Notes: generated by a model from the sequence alone, not told the origin. 14,580 bases of DNA from Candidatus Woesearchaeota archaeon CG10_big_fil_rev_8_21_14_0_10_36_11 (GCA_002762845.1 PCYB01000013.1:1-14580), one strand, 5' to 3'. Shown: positions 6,313 through 12,668, counted from the stretch's first letter. Program-made: numbers and translations.

Positions 6313-7092
6313 TTATGATGATACTATTACTGCCCGACCTTTTCGTACAAGCAATTCTGCAACTTCTGGAAATATTCTGAACTCTTCACCTTCATCGAAA
6401 GGTCCGTACGTTTTCATATCTTTCCACACAAAACTTGGCATTGGTTTGATAAATTTTACTTTTGTCATTTCGTTTTCTTGAGAATCTTGTATTTTATTAT
6501 TGTCATTTTCCTTATTTATTTCGTGTGCTTTTTGTGGTTGTTCATCTTTACCAGTTTCTTGTTGTTGCATTTCTTGTTCTGTCTGGGTTTTTGGTCCATT
6601 TTTGAGAGAAGGCTCAAACTGTGTAAATGCGTTTTTGATAGTTTTTGACTGTGAATGGGGTTCTTCATTACCAATCATTGGCATTTCGCCTTTAAAGAGT
6701 TGTCCAAGGATGCCTTGTCTGTATACATTTAATGTAATAATAATATTCTCATAAAAGTTTTTTTCTTTATATAACATGCAACTTGTATCAATCAAGTCAG
6801 ATCCAGTTTTACTTTTATTCAATGCAATGTCAATAATTTTCTTTTCCCTTCGTTCATAAATCTCCTTTAAAATACGTTTAATACTTCGTAACTCATACTC
6901 TAGCTTGTCCCTCTCGCCTGATGCAAAAATGTCGTCAGAGGACTGTTTACTGTCAAGGAGAGCTTTTTTTTCTTTCATATAACTTACAACGTCAATAAAG
7001 AACGTTTCTTCTAATTTCTGAAGATCTTCTCTCTTTTTTTCGTTTCGAAGAATATCGTACAAGGTTTCGAGTGTAATACGTATTGTGTCCAT
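6313..7092 (-). CDS. gins51: GINS complex subunit, Gins51 type
   Basis: An archaeal GINS subunit, part of the CMG-like replicative helicase complex with MCM and RecJ/Cdc45. From the ATG at 7092 it is 259 aa. The helical A domain (about 1-135) begins ITLETLYDILRNEKKREDLQKL and includes LKEIYERREKKII and YRQGILG. A low-complexity, Gln/Asn/Glu-rich linker follows (136-208). The small C-terminal B domain (209-259) carries VKFIKPMPSFVWKD, YGPFDEGEEF and PEVAELLVRKGRA. A-then-B order is the Gins51 arrangement. A GTG at 7119 is in frame, but the TATA-like TTTTAAAA at 7123-7130 predicts transcription starting near 7100, after it, so I prefer the ATG. The linker is longer than usual. Confidence 0.9.
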   Translation of the reverse strand: MDTIRITLETLYDILRNEKKREDLQKLEETFFIDVVSYMKEKKALLDSKQSSDDIFASGERDKLEYELRSIKRILKEIYERREKKIIDIALNKSKTGSDLIDTSCMLYKEKNFYENIIITLNVYRQGILGQLFKGEMPMIGNEEPHSQSKTIKNAFTQFEPSLKNGPKTQTEQEMQQQETGKDEQPQKAHEINKENDNNKIQDSQENEMTKVKFIKPMPSFVWKDMKTYGPFDEGEEFRIFPEVAELLVRKGRAVIVSS

Positions 7093-7122
7093 TTTCCCCC
7101 AGAAATCTGGAAGCGTCACTTC

Positions 7123-7130
7123 TTTTAAAA
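7123..7130 (-). promoter_or_regulatory. TATA box for the GINS gene
   Basis: TTTTAAAA is centred ~34 nt before the ATG at 7092. It predicts a leader of about 8 nt that includes the G-run before the ATG. Confidence 0.4.
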
Positions 7131-7171
7131 TTTATTGTTCTTTCAGCAGTTATGTTCTACAGGAAGTAACA

Positions 7172-7179
7172 TTTTTATA
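7172..7179 (+). promoter_or_regulatory. TATA box for the DUF167 gene
   Basis: TTTTTATA is centred ~27 nt before the ATG at 7203 (leaderless spacing). Confidence 0.6.
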
Positions 7180-7202
7180 CGGTAACACGTTTCTACTTTC
7201 CG

Positions 7203-7442
7203 ATGGAAATTAGTCAGCATATTCATAATGAACTACTACGGGTGCATGTTATCCCTAACGCTTCTCGAAATCACGTTATAGAGGAACATACACAATTGAA
7301 AGTATATATTAAAGCGGTTCCTGATAAAAACAAAGCGAACTCCGAGTTAGTTAGGTTCTTTAAGAAAGAGTTCGGATTACGTGTTACAATTAAATCTGGC
7401 TTGAAAAGCAGAGATAAAGTGTTGAAAGTCCTCGAAGGGTAA
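7203..7442 (+). CDS. DUF167/YggU-family protein
   Basis: A 79-aa small cytoplasmic protein of the DUF167 (YggU) family, whose function is not known. The sequence carries the family signature: a V-x-PNA-x-x-N strand-turn (16-23), LKVYIKAVPDKNKANSELVRFF (32-53), then an RVTIKSGLKSRDKVLKV ending (60-76). Length is typical. It is a single-gene unit with a leaderless promoter, convergent with the dCMP deaminase fusion (4-bp gap between stops). Confidence 0.93.
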   Translation: MEISQHIHNELLRVHVIPNASRNHVIEEHTQLKVYIKAVPDKNKANSELVRFFKKEFGLRVTIKSGLKSRDKVLKVLEG

Positions 7443-7446
7443 TTAT

Positions 7447-8454
7447 TTATCGCAACACCCGAAGTGTAACACCCGCATCTTTTAGCAATTGTGTCCCATC
7501 ATCGTCTGGATAAATTACTTTTGAAACAACCTCTTTAATGCCAGCATTGATAATCATTTTTGAGCATGTTACACATGGCGTAAATGTTGTATAAATTGTT
7601 GCATCTTTAGTTGATGTTCCATTATGTGCTGCTTGTACGATTGCATTCTCTTCAGAATGAGCACAGATGCACGGTTCTGAATACACACCAGATTTTATAT
7701 GTCCAAGATGTCTTGACGTACATCGTTTACATCCGCCCGCGTTACAATGTTGTATCCCTTTTGGGGTTCCATTGTATCCTGTAGAGATAATCTGTTTATC
7801 TTTAACAATAACTGCTCCTTTCTTCGCTGACATACATGTACAACGCATCTTTACTGCTTCAGCAATGTTCATAAAATACGTGTCCCAATCCGGTCGAGAA
7901 TCCTGGAGCTTATACAACCAATCTTTCACAAGTTTGTCAACTTTTGTTGTTAGTTTTTCAAGGGTAGAATCGTTACTAATTGTAATTCTTGCCATATCTA
8001 TGACACGTTGTAACTGTTGTGCGTTAGGATCAGCACTATTTTCAATAGACTCTTTTTCATGTAACTCTTTCAACGTTTTTGGATCTTCTTCTCTGTTACG
8101 TTGAATAATCCTCTTTAATCGCACAGACTCTGGTGCCGTTACATTTACTAAAATAAAATCATTCCTTTTGGTAAGATGTTCAACTTCAGACAGATTTCGT
8201 ATTGACGTGAAGACATGATTCTCACCGTCTTTAATTTCTTTCAGGGCTAATTGAGCAAGGACATTTGCTCCCTGTTTTGTTCTAAGTTCGTTCCCAATTT
8301 CTATAAGTTTATCACGTGTAATCTTTTGCTTTCTTTTTGTGAGTTCTTCTCTAAGTATATCTGAAAAAGAAACGTGGTAAAAGTTTTTTTTTTGTAATAT
8401 TTCTGCAACAGCATCCTTTCCGGAACAGTATTTTCCCGTAACTCCGAATATCAT
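7447..8454 (-). CDS. UPF0200-like P-loop kinase fused to dCMP deaminase
   Basis: A 335-aa two-domain protein. Residues 1-180 resemble the archaeal UPF0200/dephospho-CoA kinase-like P-loop family: GKYCSGKD P-loop (7-14), SIRNLSEVEHL (84-94), RIIQRNREEDPKT (115-127), and an ISNDSTLEKL ending (159-168). Residues 187-335 are a deoxycytidylate deaminase (dCMP to dUMP). They carry CTCMSAKKGAVIV (205-217), GYNGTPKG (226-233), HCNAGGCKRC (236-245), catalytic zinc motif CAHSEENAI (264-272; His266, Glu268) and TPCVTC (292-297; Cys294, Cys297). The GGCKRC/CICAHSEEN style is closer to fungal Dcd1, which also has an N-terminal P-loop region, than to bacterial ComEB. dUMP feeds thymidylate synthesis, matching the divergent thymidylate kinase. 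The kinase half's substrate is unknown. Confidence 0.9.
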   Translation of the reverse strand: MIFGVTGKYCSGKDAVAEILQKKNFYHVSFSDILREELTKRKQKITRDKLIEIGNELRTKQGANVLAQLALKEIKDGENHVFTSIRNLSEVEHLTKRNDFILVNVTAPESVRLKRIIQRNREEDPKTLKELHEKESIENSADPNAQQLQRVIDMARITISNDSTLEKLTTKVDKLVKDWLYKLQDSRPDWDTYFMNIAEAVKMRCTCMSAKKGAVIVKDKQIISTGYNGTPKGIQHCNAGGCKRCTSRHLGHIKSGVYSEPCICAHSEENAIVQAAHNGTSTKDATIYTTFTPCVTCSKMIINAGIKEVVSKVIYPDDDGTQLLKDAGVTLRVLR

Positions 8455-8466
8455 TTATTTCACGCA

Positions 8467-8493
8467 ATTGTTATCATTTAAATTGATTGTTAT
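8467..8493. repeat. Direct repeat ATTGTTAT flanking a TATA box
   Basis: ATTGTTAT occurs at 8467-8474 and 8486-8493, on either side of the TATA element of the dCMP deaminase gene. Such a pair could bind a regulator, but AT-rich octamers recur by chance. Confidence 0.3.
8476..8485 (-). promoter_or_regulatory. TATA box for the dCMP deaminase fusion
   Basis: The minus-strand core TTTAAA is centred 26-27 nt before the ATG at 8454 (leaderless spacing). Confidence 0.55.
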
Positions 8494-8540
8494 TGTCCAA
8501 TACACAGGCTCTAATTACTATGTGGCAGGGGATAAAGAAA

Positions 8541-8548
8541 TTTAAATA
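8541..8548 (+). promoter_or_regulatory. TATA box for the thymidylate kinase-like gene
   Basis: TTTAAATA is preceded by a purine-rich BRE-like AAAGAAA and centred 26-27 nt before the ATG at 8571. This favours that ATG over the in-frame ATG at 8562. Confidence 0.6.
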
Positions 8549-8570
8549 GAATTAGTTTCTTATGCTGTGT

Positions 8571-9302
8571 ATGAAAAGAGGGACGTTTATCGTTATTGAT
8601 GGATTAGATGGCGTAGGAAAAGGTGTTTTTCTGGATACCCTTGCTGAAGAGGCAAGAAATGACGGAAAAAGAGTATTTGATGTTCATAAATTCTGGGAAG
8701 AGAACGATTTTCATCCTGATGTCAGTTTGATTATAGGAAAGTATGATGTTGTGCTGACGTCTGAGCCAACATTTATTGGTGCTGGAAGACACGTTCGTAC
8801 TGAACTTATTGCAAAGAATGGACGACGGTATAGTCCGGAATCTATTGCTCAAGCGTATGCATTGGATAGAATGATTCTGTATGAATCTTTTATTCTTCCA
8901 TTGTTAGAAGCTGGTATCGACGTTTTCCAAAGTCGTTCCTTTTCAACGTCAATTGTGTATCAGCATCAAAGTGCGTTAGATGAAGGGAGAGCCTTTAGTG
9001 TGGAAGATATCCTTGCTATTCCCGGAAATGCTTTTTGTCTTAAACACCCAATGAACTTTTTAATCATTCCAACTATTCAAGATGTTCAGGAAGCCATACG
9101 AAGAGCAGAGTCTCGTGAAAAAGATGACGATTGTGTTTTTGAAAACTTAGAATTTCAGTTAAAACTAAAAAGCCATTATGAGAGTGCATGGTTCAGGACA
9201 ATATTTGAACGAATTGGAACAACTATCATTTCTATGGATGCAGGAAAAACTATTGAACATTCCAAACAACAAATGAGAGACTTTTATAAAAAAATAAAAT
9301 AA
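8571..9302 (+). CDS. tmk: Thymidylate kinase-like protein
   Basis: A 243-aa nucleoside monophosphate kinase of the dTMP kinase family, which makes dTDP. Seen: P-loop GLDGVGKG (11-18), LTSEP (62-66; usually TREP), HVRTELI (74-80), ALDR (97-100), and SRSFSTSIVYQ (121-131), the counterpart of DR-Y-x-x-S-x-x-AYQ. Two departures: the conserved Asp of the DR motif is Ser121, and there is an insertion of about 20-25 residues (about 40-60) before the TSEP motif. The start at 8571 fits a leaderless transcript; an alternative ATG lies 9 nt upstream. It is divergent from the dCMP deaminase fusion, so both genes serve thymidylate supply. The changed DR motif leaves a different nucleotide substrate possible. 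Confidence 0.78.
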   Translation: MKRGTFIVIDGLDGVGKGVFLDTLAEEARNDGKRVFDVHKFWEENDFHPDVSLIIGKYDVVLTSEPTFIGAGRHVRTELIAKNGRRYSPESIAQAYALDRMILYESFILPLLEAGIDVFQSRSFSTSIVYQHQSALDEGRAFSVEDILAIPGNAFCLKHPMNFLIIPTIQDVQEAIRRAESREKDDDCVFENLEFQLKLKSHYESAWFRTIFERIGTTIISMDAGKTIEHSKQQMRDFYKKIK

Positions 9303-9305
9303 ATT

Positions 9306-9389
9306 CTATTCCTCTTCTTCTTCTTTCTGTTCTTTTGTAAAGAACGAATCTAACTTTTGAGAACCAACCATTGCTTTATACGAAATCAT
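9306..9389 (-). CDS. Micro-ORF with PCNA-binding (PIP-box)-like motif, 27 aa
   Basis: A short frame starting at an ATG on the minus strand: MISYKAMVG, then SQKLDSFF, then TKEQK and a run of five Glu before a TAG stop. SQKLDSFF aligns with the PIP box Q-x-x-L-x-x-FF (as in FEN1, QGRLDDFF) except for Ser at the Gln position. GAGGTG lies 9 nt before the ATG as a Shine-Dalgarno site, and a TATA-like element lies at 9444-9452 on the minus strand. The frame stays open ~36 nt upstream without an ATG (a GTG is in frame). It could be a real PCNA-binding microprotein or the surviving C-terminal tail of a decayed replication gene. There are no homologues I can name. Confidence 0.4.
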   Translation of the reverse strand: MISYKAMVGSQKLDSFFTKEQKEEEEE

Positions 9390-9427
9390 GACACCTAACA
9401 CCTCTTTTTCATAACACCTATCAAAAG

Positions 9428-9499
9428 TTTAGAATTTGGTATGGTATATAAAGACTATGAGAGTTGAACATATATACTCTAACCCGATACCACTCTAAA
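9428..9499. repeat. Imperfect inverted repeat with inner hairpin
   Basis: TTTAGAATTTGGTAT (9428-9442) pairs imperfectly with ATACCACTCTAAA (9487-9499). Between them AGAGT (9460-9464) can pair with ACTCT (9476-9480). This lies in the intergenic region of the micro-ORF and the phospholipase-like gene and spans the minus-strand TATA element. It does not make a tRNA cloverleaf. It could be a structured RNA or a regulatory site. Confidence 0.3.
9444..9452 (-). promoter_or_regulatory. Possible TATA box for the micro-ORF
   Basis: The minus strand reads TTTATATAC, predicting transcription from about 9422 and a leader of ~33 nt carrying the GAGGTG ribosome binding site. Confidence 0.35.
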
Positions 9500-9500
9500 A

Positions 9501-9515
9501 ACAAAAAGTTTTTGT
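9501..9515. repeat. Short perfect palindrome ACAAAAA-G-TTTTTGT
   Basis: Two 7-bp arms around one base, located between the divergent promoters of the micro-ORF and the phospholipase-like gene. Its AT-only composition limits its weight. Confidence 0.3.
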
Positions 9516-9565
9516 ACTACTATATATTGTTTTGTCACAGTACTACTCTTGCAGAGAAAAGAATT

Positions 9566-9573
9566 ATTAAATA
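9566..9573 (+). promoter_or_regulatory. TATA box for the phospholipase C-like gene
   Basis: ATTAAATA is centred 26-27 nt before the ATG at 9596, favouring that ATG over the in-frame ATG at 9584. Confidence 0.55.
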
Positions 9574-9595
9574 ACGATGTTGTATGGTTATTTTT

Positions 9596-10489
9596 ATGGT
9601 AAAAGAGAATACCCACCTATTGAGCGCGGAAAGAGTACGGTACAAGATCCGTCCTTCACGAATTACAAAAGTCATTTCGTCAAATCTTTCAATGTACTAT
9701 CTTGGATCAATTATTCCTGATTCTGGTGTTTATTGTTGTAGGAAAAGTGTTCATGATATTTCATATTGGTTGCATGGAAAGAAGGGTAATCTTACAAATA
9801 AGATTATTTTTACCATGCTTGACAAGATAAAGAAAACATATAACGGGAAGGATTTGGCATTTGTATTCGGTTATTGTACGCATTGTGCGTTAGATATAAC
9901 GTTCCATCCAATAATTTTTTATCTCTCCGGGAATTATTGTGATTCTAATGTTTTAAAATTACGGAAAGCACAGTATGGGCACCATTACCTTGAAACGTAT
10001 CTTGATAACAAGTTTAACAAGTCATTTAAAATTCATAAATTAATAAACCCAAAGCTTTTGAATGACGTTTCGTTTGTTCCTGCTTTGATAGAATGTATGG
10101 ATAGAAAAAACATCAACTACACAAGAGCACTTATGAACCAATTATGGTTTGATAAACATGCTTATAGTAGGGTTTTGTTTTCTTTCTTTTCTTTTTTCTC
10201 ATCATTAAGACCAATAGCGAGTATGATGTATCCTGTATTACAACAAGATGTAAAACATTTTCCAAAGAGTATCAAGTATAGAGATCCCATAACAGGAACA
10301 CGAAAAACGGCAACGTGGAATAAGTTGTTCGACGAAAGTTTTACCCTTGCAGAAAAGATGATTGTTGCTGCAGATAAATATGTCCACAATGAAATTTCTA
10401 AAAAGCAAGCTCAAAAAATAATTGATGGAAAAAGTTTAGATACAGGAAAAATTGGCGTTCCAATGTCAATGATTAAATTTACTGTATAA
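9596..10489 (+). CDS. Zinc-dependent phospholipase C-like protein
   Basis: A 297-aa protein resembling the zinc-dependent phospholipase C family (PF00882 type). Conserved metal-ligand candidates appear in order: an N-terminal THLLSAER segment (6-13), YLGSIIPDSG with Asp42, HDISYWLHG (53-61), FGYCTHCALDITFHP (91-105; His96, Asp100, His104), and HHYLET (129-134) giving the His-x3-Glu pair. These match the Trp/His/Asp/Glu trinuclear zinc site of bacterial PLC in order and spacing. The C-terminal half (about 150-297) is basic and helical. No signal peptide is seen, unlike the secreted bacterial enzymes, so a cytoplasmic phosphodiesterase role, perhaps on archaeal lipids or headgroups, is possible. 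The ATG at 9596 is chosen by TATA spacing (an ATG at 9584 adds 4 residues). The last 24 bases overlap the convergent agmatinase gene. Confidence 0.8.
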   Translation: MVKENTHLLSAERVRYKIRPSRITKVISSNLSMYYLGSIIPDSGVYCCRKSVHDISYWLHGKKGNLTNKIIFTMLDKIKKTYNGKDLAFVFGYCTHCALDITFHPIIFYLSGNYCDSNVLKLRKAQYGHHYLETYLDNKFNKSFKIHKLINPKLLNDVSFVPALIECMDRKNINYTRALMNQLWFDKHAYSRVLFSFFSFFSSLRPIASMMYPVLQQDVKHFPKSIKYRDPITGTRKTATWNKLFDESFTLAEKMIVAADKYVHNEISKKQAQKIIDGKSLDTGKIGVPMSMIKFTV

Positions 10490-11308
10490 CGCCATTATCT
10501 TGTACACTAATTTTGCTAATGAGTATGCTTCTGCATCATAATTAACATTTGGTGCAAACTCAACAACATCACCGCCAATAACTTTTTTCTGTTCAAAAAC
10601 AGTTTTTAGAATTGTAATTATGGTGTTCAATTGTAATCCGTTTGGTTCTGGCGTTCCTGTGTTTCGTATAAATGATGGGTCAAATACATCAACGTCAATC
10701 GATAGGTATACTTTTTGTTTTAATTTTGGTAAGATTTGTTGTAATCTTTCTAATGTAAAATCATATGATTTAATTAAATGGACATTGTCATTCATATCAA
10801 TACTCTTTTTCTCATCAATGTCCATACTTCGTACACCAATACTTAACAGGGTATGGTTCTTAGAGATTTGTTTAGCAACACACGCATGGTTATATTGCGA
10901 GTTATTCCATGAATCTCTAAAATCTGCATGTGCATCCAGGATGATAACAGAAAAATCGTCATGAAGTTGTTCCATTCCTTGTACCATACCTATAGTCACT
11001 GCATGATCACCACCAAGACCAATAATGAACTTATTCTTTTGTTGTTGTATTGTGTCTGAAACTGTTTTTATCATTTCTTCTGGAGAAACGTCTTGTAATT
11101 GTAACGGTTCTACTAATTCAATCCCTTTTTCAAAGGGTTCAATATCAAATTGTTCATCATAATATTCCAAATGTTTACTTGCGTCAATTATCGCAGAAGA
11201 GCCTTTAGATGTACCCTTTCCATACGTTACATCTTTCTCATACTCTATCGGTATAATAACAAACATTCCTTTTGAATATTCTTGTGGGAGGTTCATCCAA
11301 CGTTCCAT
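10466..11308 (-). CDS. speB: Agmatinase-family ureohydrolase
   Basis: A 280-aa dimanganese ureohydrolase. All six metal ligands are present: His102 in GGDH (99-102), Asp125, His127 and Asp129 in DAHAD, and Asp205 and Asp207 in SIDVDVFDPSF. GTPEPNGL (218-225) and GGDVVEFAP (245-253) complete the family pattern; NHACV (140-144) replaces the SHG-type loop. By family it hydrolyses agmatine to putrescine and urea. As the last gene of the deoxyhypusine synthase operon it may instead act on an agmatine-derived group on aIF5A, as proposed in haloarchaea. The ATG at 11308 lies 2 nt after the stop of the upstream gene with GGAG ten bases before it; an in-frame ATG at 11338 overlaps that gene and is less likely. 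Arginase is less likely from context. Confidence 0.9.
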   Translation of the reverse strand: MERWMNLPQEYSKGMFVIIPIEYEKDVTYGKGTSKGSSAIIDASKHLEYYDEQFDIEPFEKGIELVEPLQLQDVSPEEMIKTVSDTIQQQKNKFIIGLGGDHAVTIGMVQGMEQLHDDFSVIILDAHADFRDSWNNSQYNHACVAKQISKNHTLLSIGVRSMDIDEKKSIDMNDNVHLIKSYDFTLERLQQILPKLKQKVYLSIDVDVFDPSFIRNTGTPEPNGLQLNTIITILKTVFEQKKVIGGDVVEFAPNVNYDAEAYSLAKLVYKIMALYSKFNH

Positions 11309-11310
11309 AG

Positions 11311-11643
11311 TTAAACTGCTCCAGGGTACATTCCCCAATACATTGCCCTTTCATCTTTGTCTAAACATCCAATTGTACCCTCAAACTTTCTTATTACGTC
11401 GTAAGAAAATAACATATGGACCCATTCTTCACCAAAATCATTTTCTTCTTTTCCAGAATTTATTCTTTCATGAAAAACCATACTGAACTTTTTTCCATCT
11501 ATTCCAATACCATTATCATCTATTTGAAAAGAAACTTCATCCTCGCTTGCTTCATTAATTTGACTTTTCCAATCGGAAAAAGAACCTCCCCTCGTTAATT
11601 CATCTATTGTTCCTGAATGAGTATACTTTTCTTTAAACCTCAT
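11311..11643 (-). CDS. Hypothetical protein in the hypusine/agmatine operon, 110 aa
   Basis: I do not recognise this protein. It is a small soluble acidic protein with no signal or membrane segment. Visible features are a Gly/Ser turn (TRGGSFSDW, 17-25), an acidic strand-turn DDNGIGIDGKKF (42-53), and an aromatic C-terminus with DKDERAMYWGMYPG (95-108). Its ATG overlaps the decarboxylase stop as ATGA, and the agmatinase gene starts 2 nt after its stop. It is thus tightly coupled between two polyamine enzymes and is probably made at the same time. It may be an accessory subunit or regulator of one of them, which is inference only. Codon use matches its neighbours, so it does not look recently acquired. 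Confidence 0.75.
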   Translation of the reverse strand: MRFKEKYTHSGTIDELTRGGSFSDWKSQINEASEDEVSFQIDDNGIGIDGKKFSMVFHERINSGKEENDFGEEWVHMLFSYDVIRKFEGTIGCLDKDERAMYWGMYPGAV

Positions 11644-12668
11644 TCTATGACCTCTGTCTCTATCTTTTCCAAATCACAAAAGTCTGTTGTAAAGTTGTAT
11701 GCACCTGCATTCAAGAATATTAATTCATCACCAACATTAGGTTCTTTAAGATATACACGGTACCGAAACAAGTCCATTGAACATGGCGTTATTCCTTTGA
11801 TAACATATGGCCGACCTTCTTCTTTCGAAACTTCATTTTCAACAAGTAATTTCACAGGAACTATTACCGCATCCATATCACTATTATACACAGATGCATT
11901 AACAATAATTGTGTTATCATGAATAGCAATTATTTGTGTGATTAATTTTCCTGCAGGAGCTGCAATGAAGCGCCCAGGTTCAATAATTAACCGTATATTT
12001 TTTGATTGTAACCATGCACGTAACTCACGTATCTTTGTAAATATTCCGTCAACTACTTTCATGTTTGTATTTGCATACTCACTTGGAAGACCACCACCAA
12101 TATTCAGTACGTTGAGTATCTCCAATGTTTCTTTTGTTAAAACATGTTGCAGTTCATACACATAATTCCATTCTGCCATGTTTTGCGTTTTCCGATGAAA
12201 GTGTATGCCAAGCTGATTTATGTTTGTATTGTTACGCAACTCTTGTATTCTTCTGTTGATAACATCAGATGTCATGCCAAACACAAAGTATCGTTCAGTT
12301 CGCAACGTATTTTCCTTAAGTTTGAGTCGTAATAATACGTTAACAGTGACGTCATTACTTTTTAGGAAGTCTATCAAAACATCTAAATCAGTTTCATTAT
12401 CAACAGTAAACCATCTAAGGCCTAATGCAATTAATTCTGTAATCTCATTTTTGTTCCATCCCTGTGCAAGGAAAATAACGCGTGAATGGTCTTTAATATG
12501 TTTAAGTTCGTTCTTAAAATGCACACTGAACATACACTCAGTTTCTTTTTCTAACATCCCCGTTACGATTTGATTCGTTTTAGAACTGTATGAAATAATG
12601 TCTGCCGCTTGCGCAACTTTAGTGTACTGTTCAAGCACTTTACTTTGGGACAGTGTAAATTTCGCCAT
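11640..12668 (-). CDS. PLP-dependent decarboxylase, ornithine/arginine decarboxylase fold
   Basis: A 342-aa fold-III (alanine racemase-fold) PLP decarboxylase. Seen: the PLP lysine in SYSSKTN (Lys30), HFHRKTQ (156-162) in place of HVGSQ, GGGLP (191-195), EPGRFIAAPAG (230-240), and NAGAY (320-324). The substrate-site motif, usually T-C-D-x-x-D, is T-P-C-S-M-D (294-299), so the catalytic Cys and substrate-binding Asp positions carry Pro and Cys. Substrate cannot be assigned from sequence alone; arginine is the best guess because agmatinase shares the operon, with ornithine, lysine or carboxynorspermidine possible. The ATG at 12668 overlaps the upstream gene by 29 bp; a TTG 9 nt earlier is in frame. 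It ends in an ATGA overlap with the next gene. Confidence 0.82.
   Translation of the reverse strand: MAKFTLSQSKVLEQYTKVAQAADIISYSSKTNQIVTGMLEKETECMFSVHFKNELKHIKDHSRVIFLAQGWNKNEITELIALGLRWFTVDNETDLDVLIDFLKSNDVTVNVLLRLKLKENTLRTERYFVFGMTSDVINRRIQELRNNTNINQLGIHFHRKTQNMAEWNYVYELQHVLTKETLEILNVLNIGGGLPSEYANTNMKVVDGIFTKIRELRAWLQSKNIRLIIEPGRFIAAPAGKLITQIIAIHDNTIIVNASVYNSDMDAVIVPVKLLVENEVSKEEGRPYVIKGITPCSMDLFRYRVYLKEPNVGDELIFLNAGAYNFTTDFCDLEKIETEVIE

Noticed and set aside
7093..7119. GTG start adding nine residues to the GINS subunit
   Set aside because: The GTG lies between the TATA-like element (7123-7130) and the predicted transcription start, and family members usually begin close to the TLETLYDIL segment.
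7667..8104. Long plus-strand frame opposite the dCMP deaminase gene
   Set aside because: It is the antisense shadow of a conserved coding region; it has no promoter or recognisable motif.
9428..9499. A tRNA gene in the intergenic region
   Set aside because: Although stems can be drawn, there is no T-loop consensus, no D-loop and no CCA-compatible acceptor layout.
11309..11338. Earlier ATG for the agmatinase gene
   Set aside because: It would overlap the upstream gene by 28 bp. The ATG at 11308 follows the stop by 2 nt and has a GGAG element at a sensible distance.
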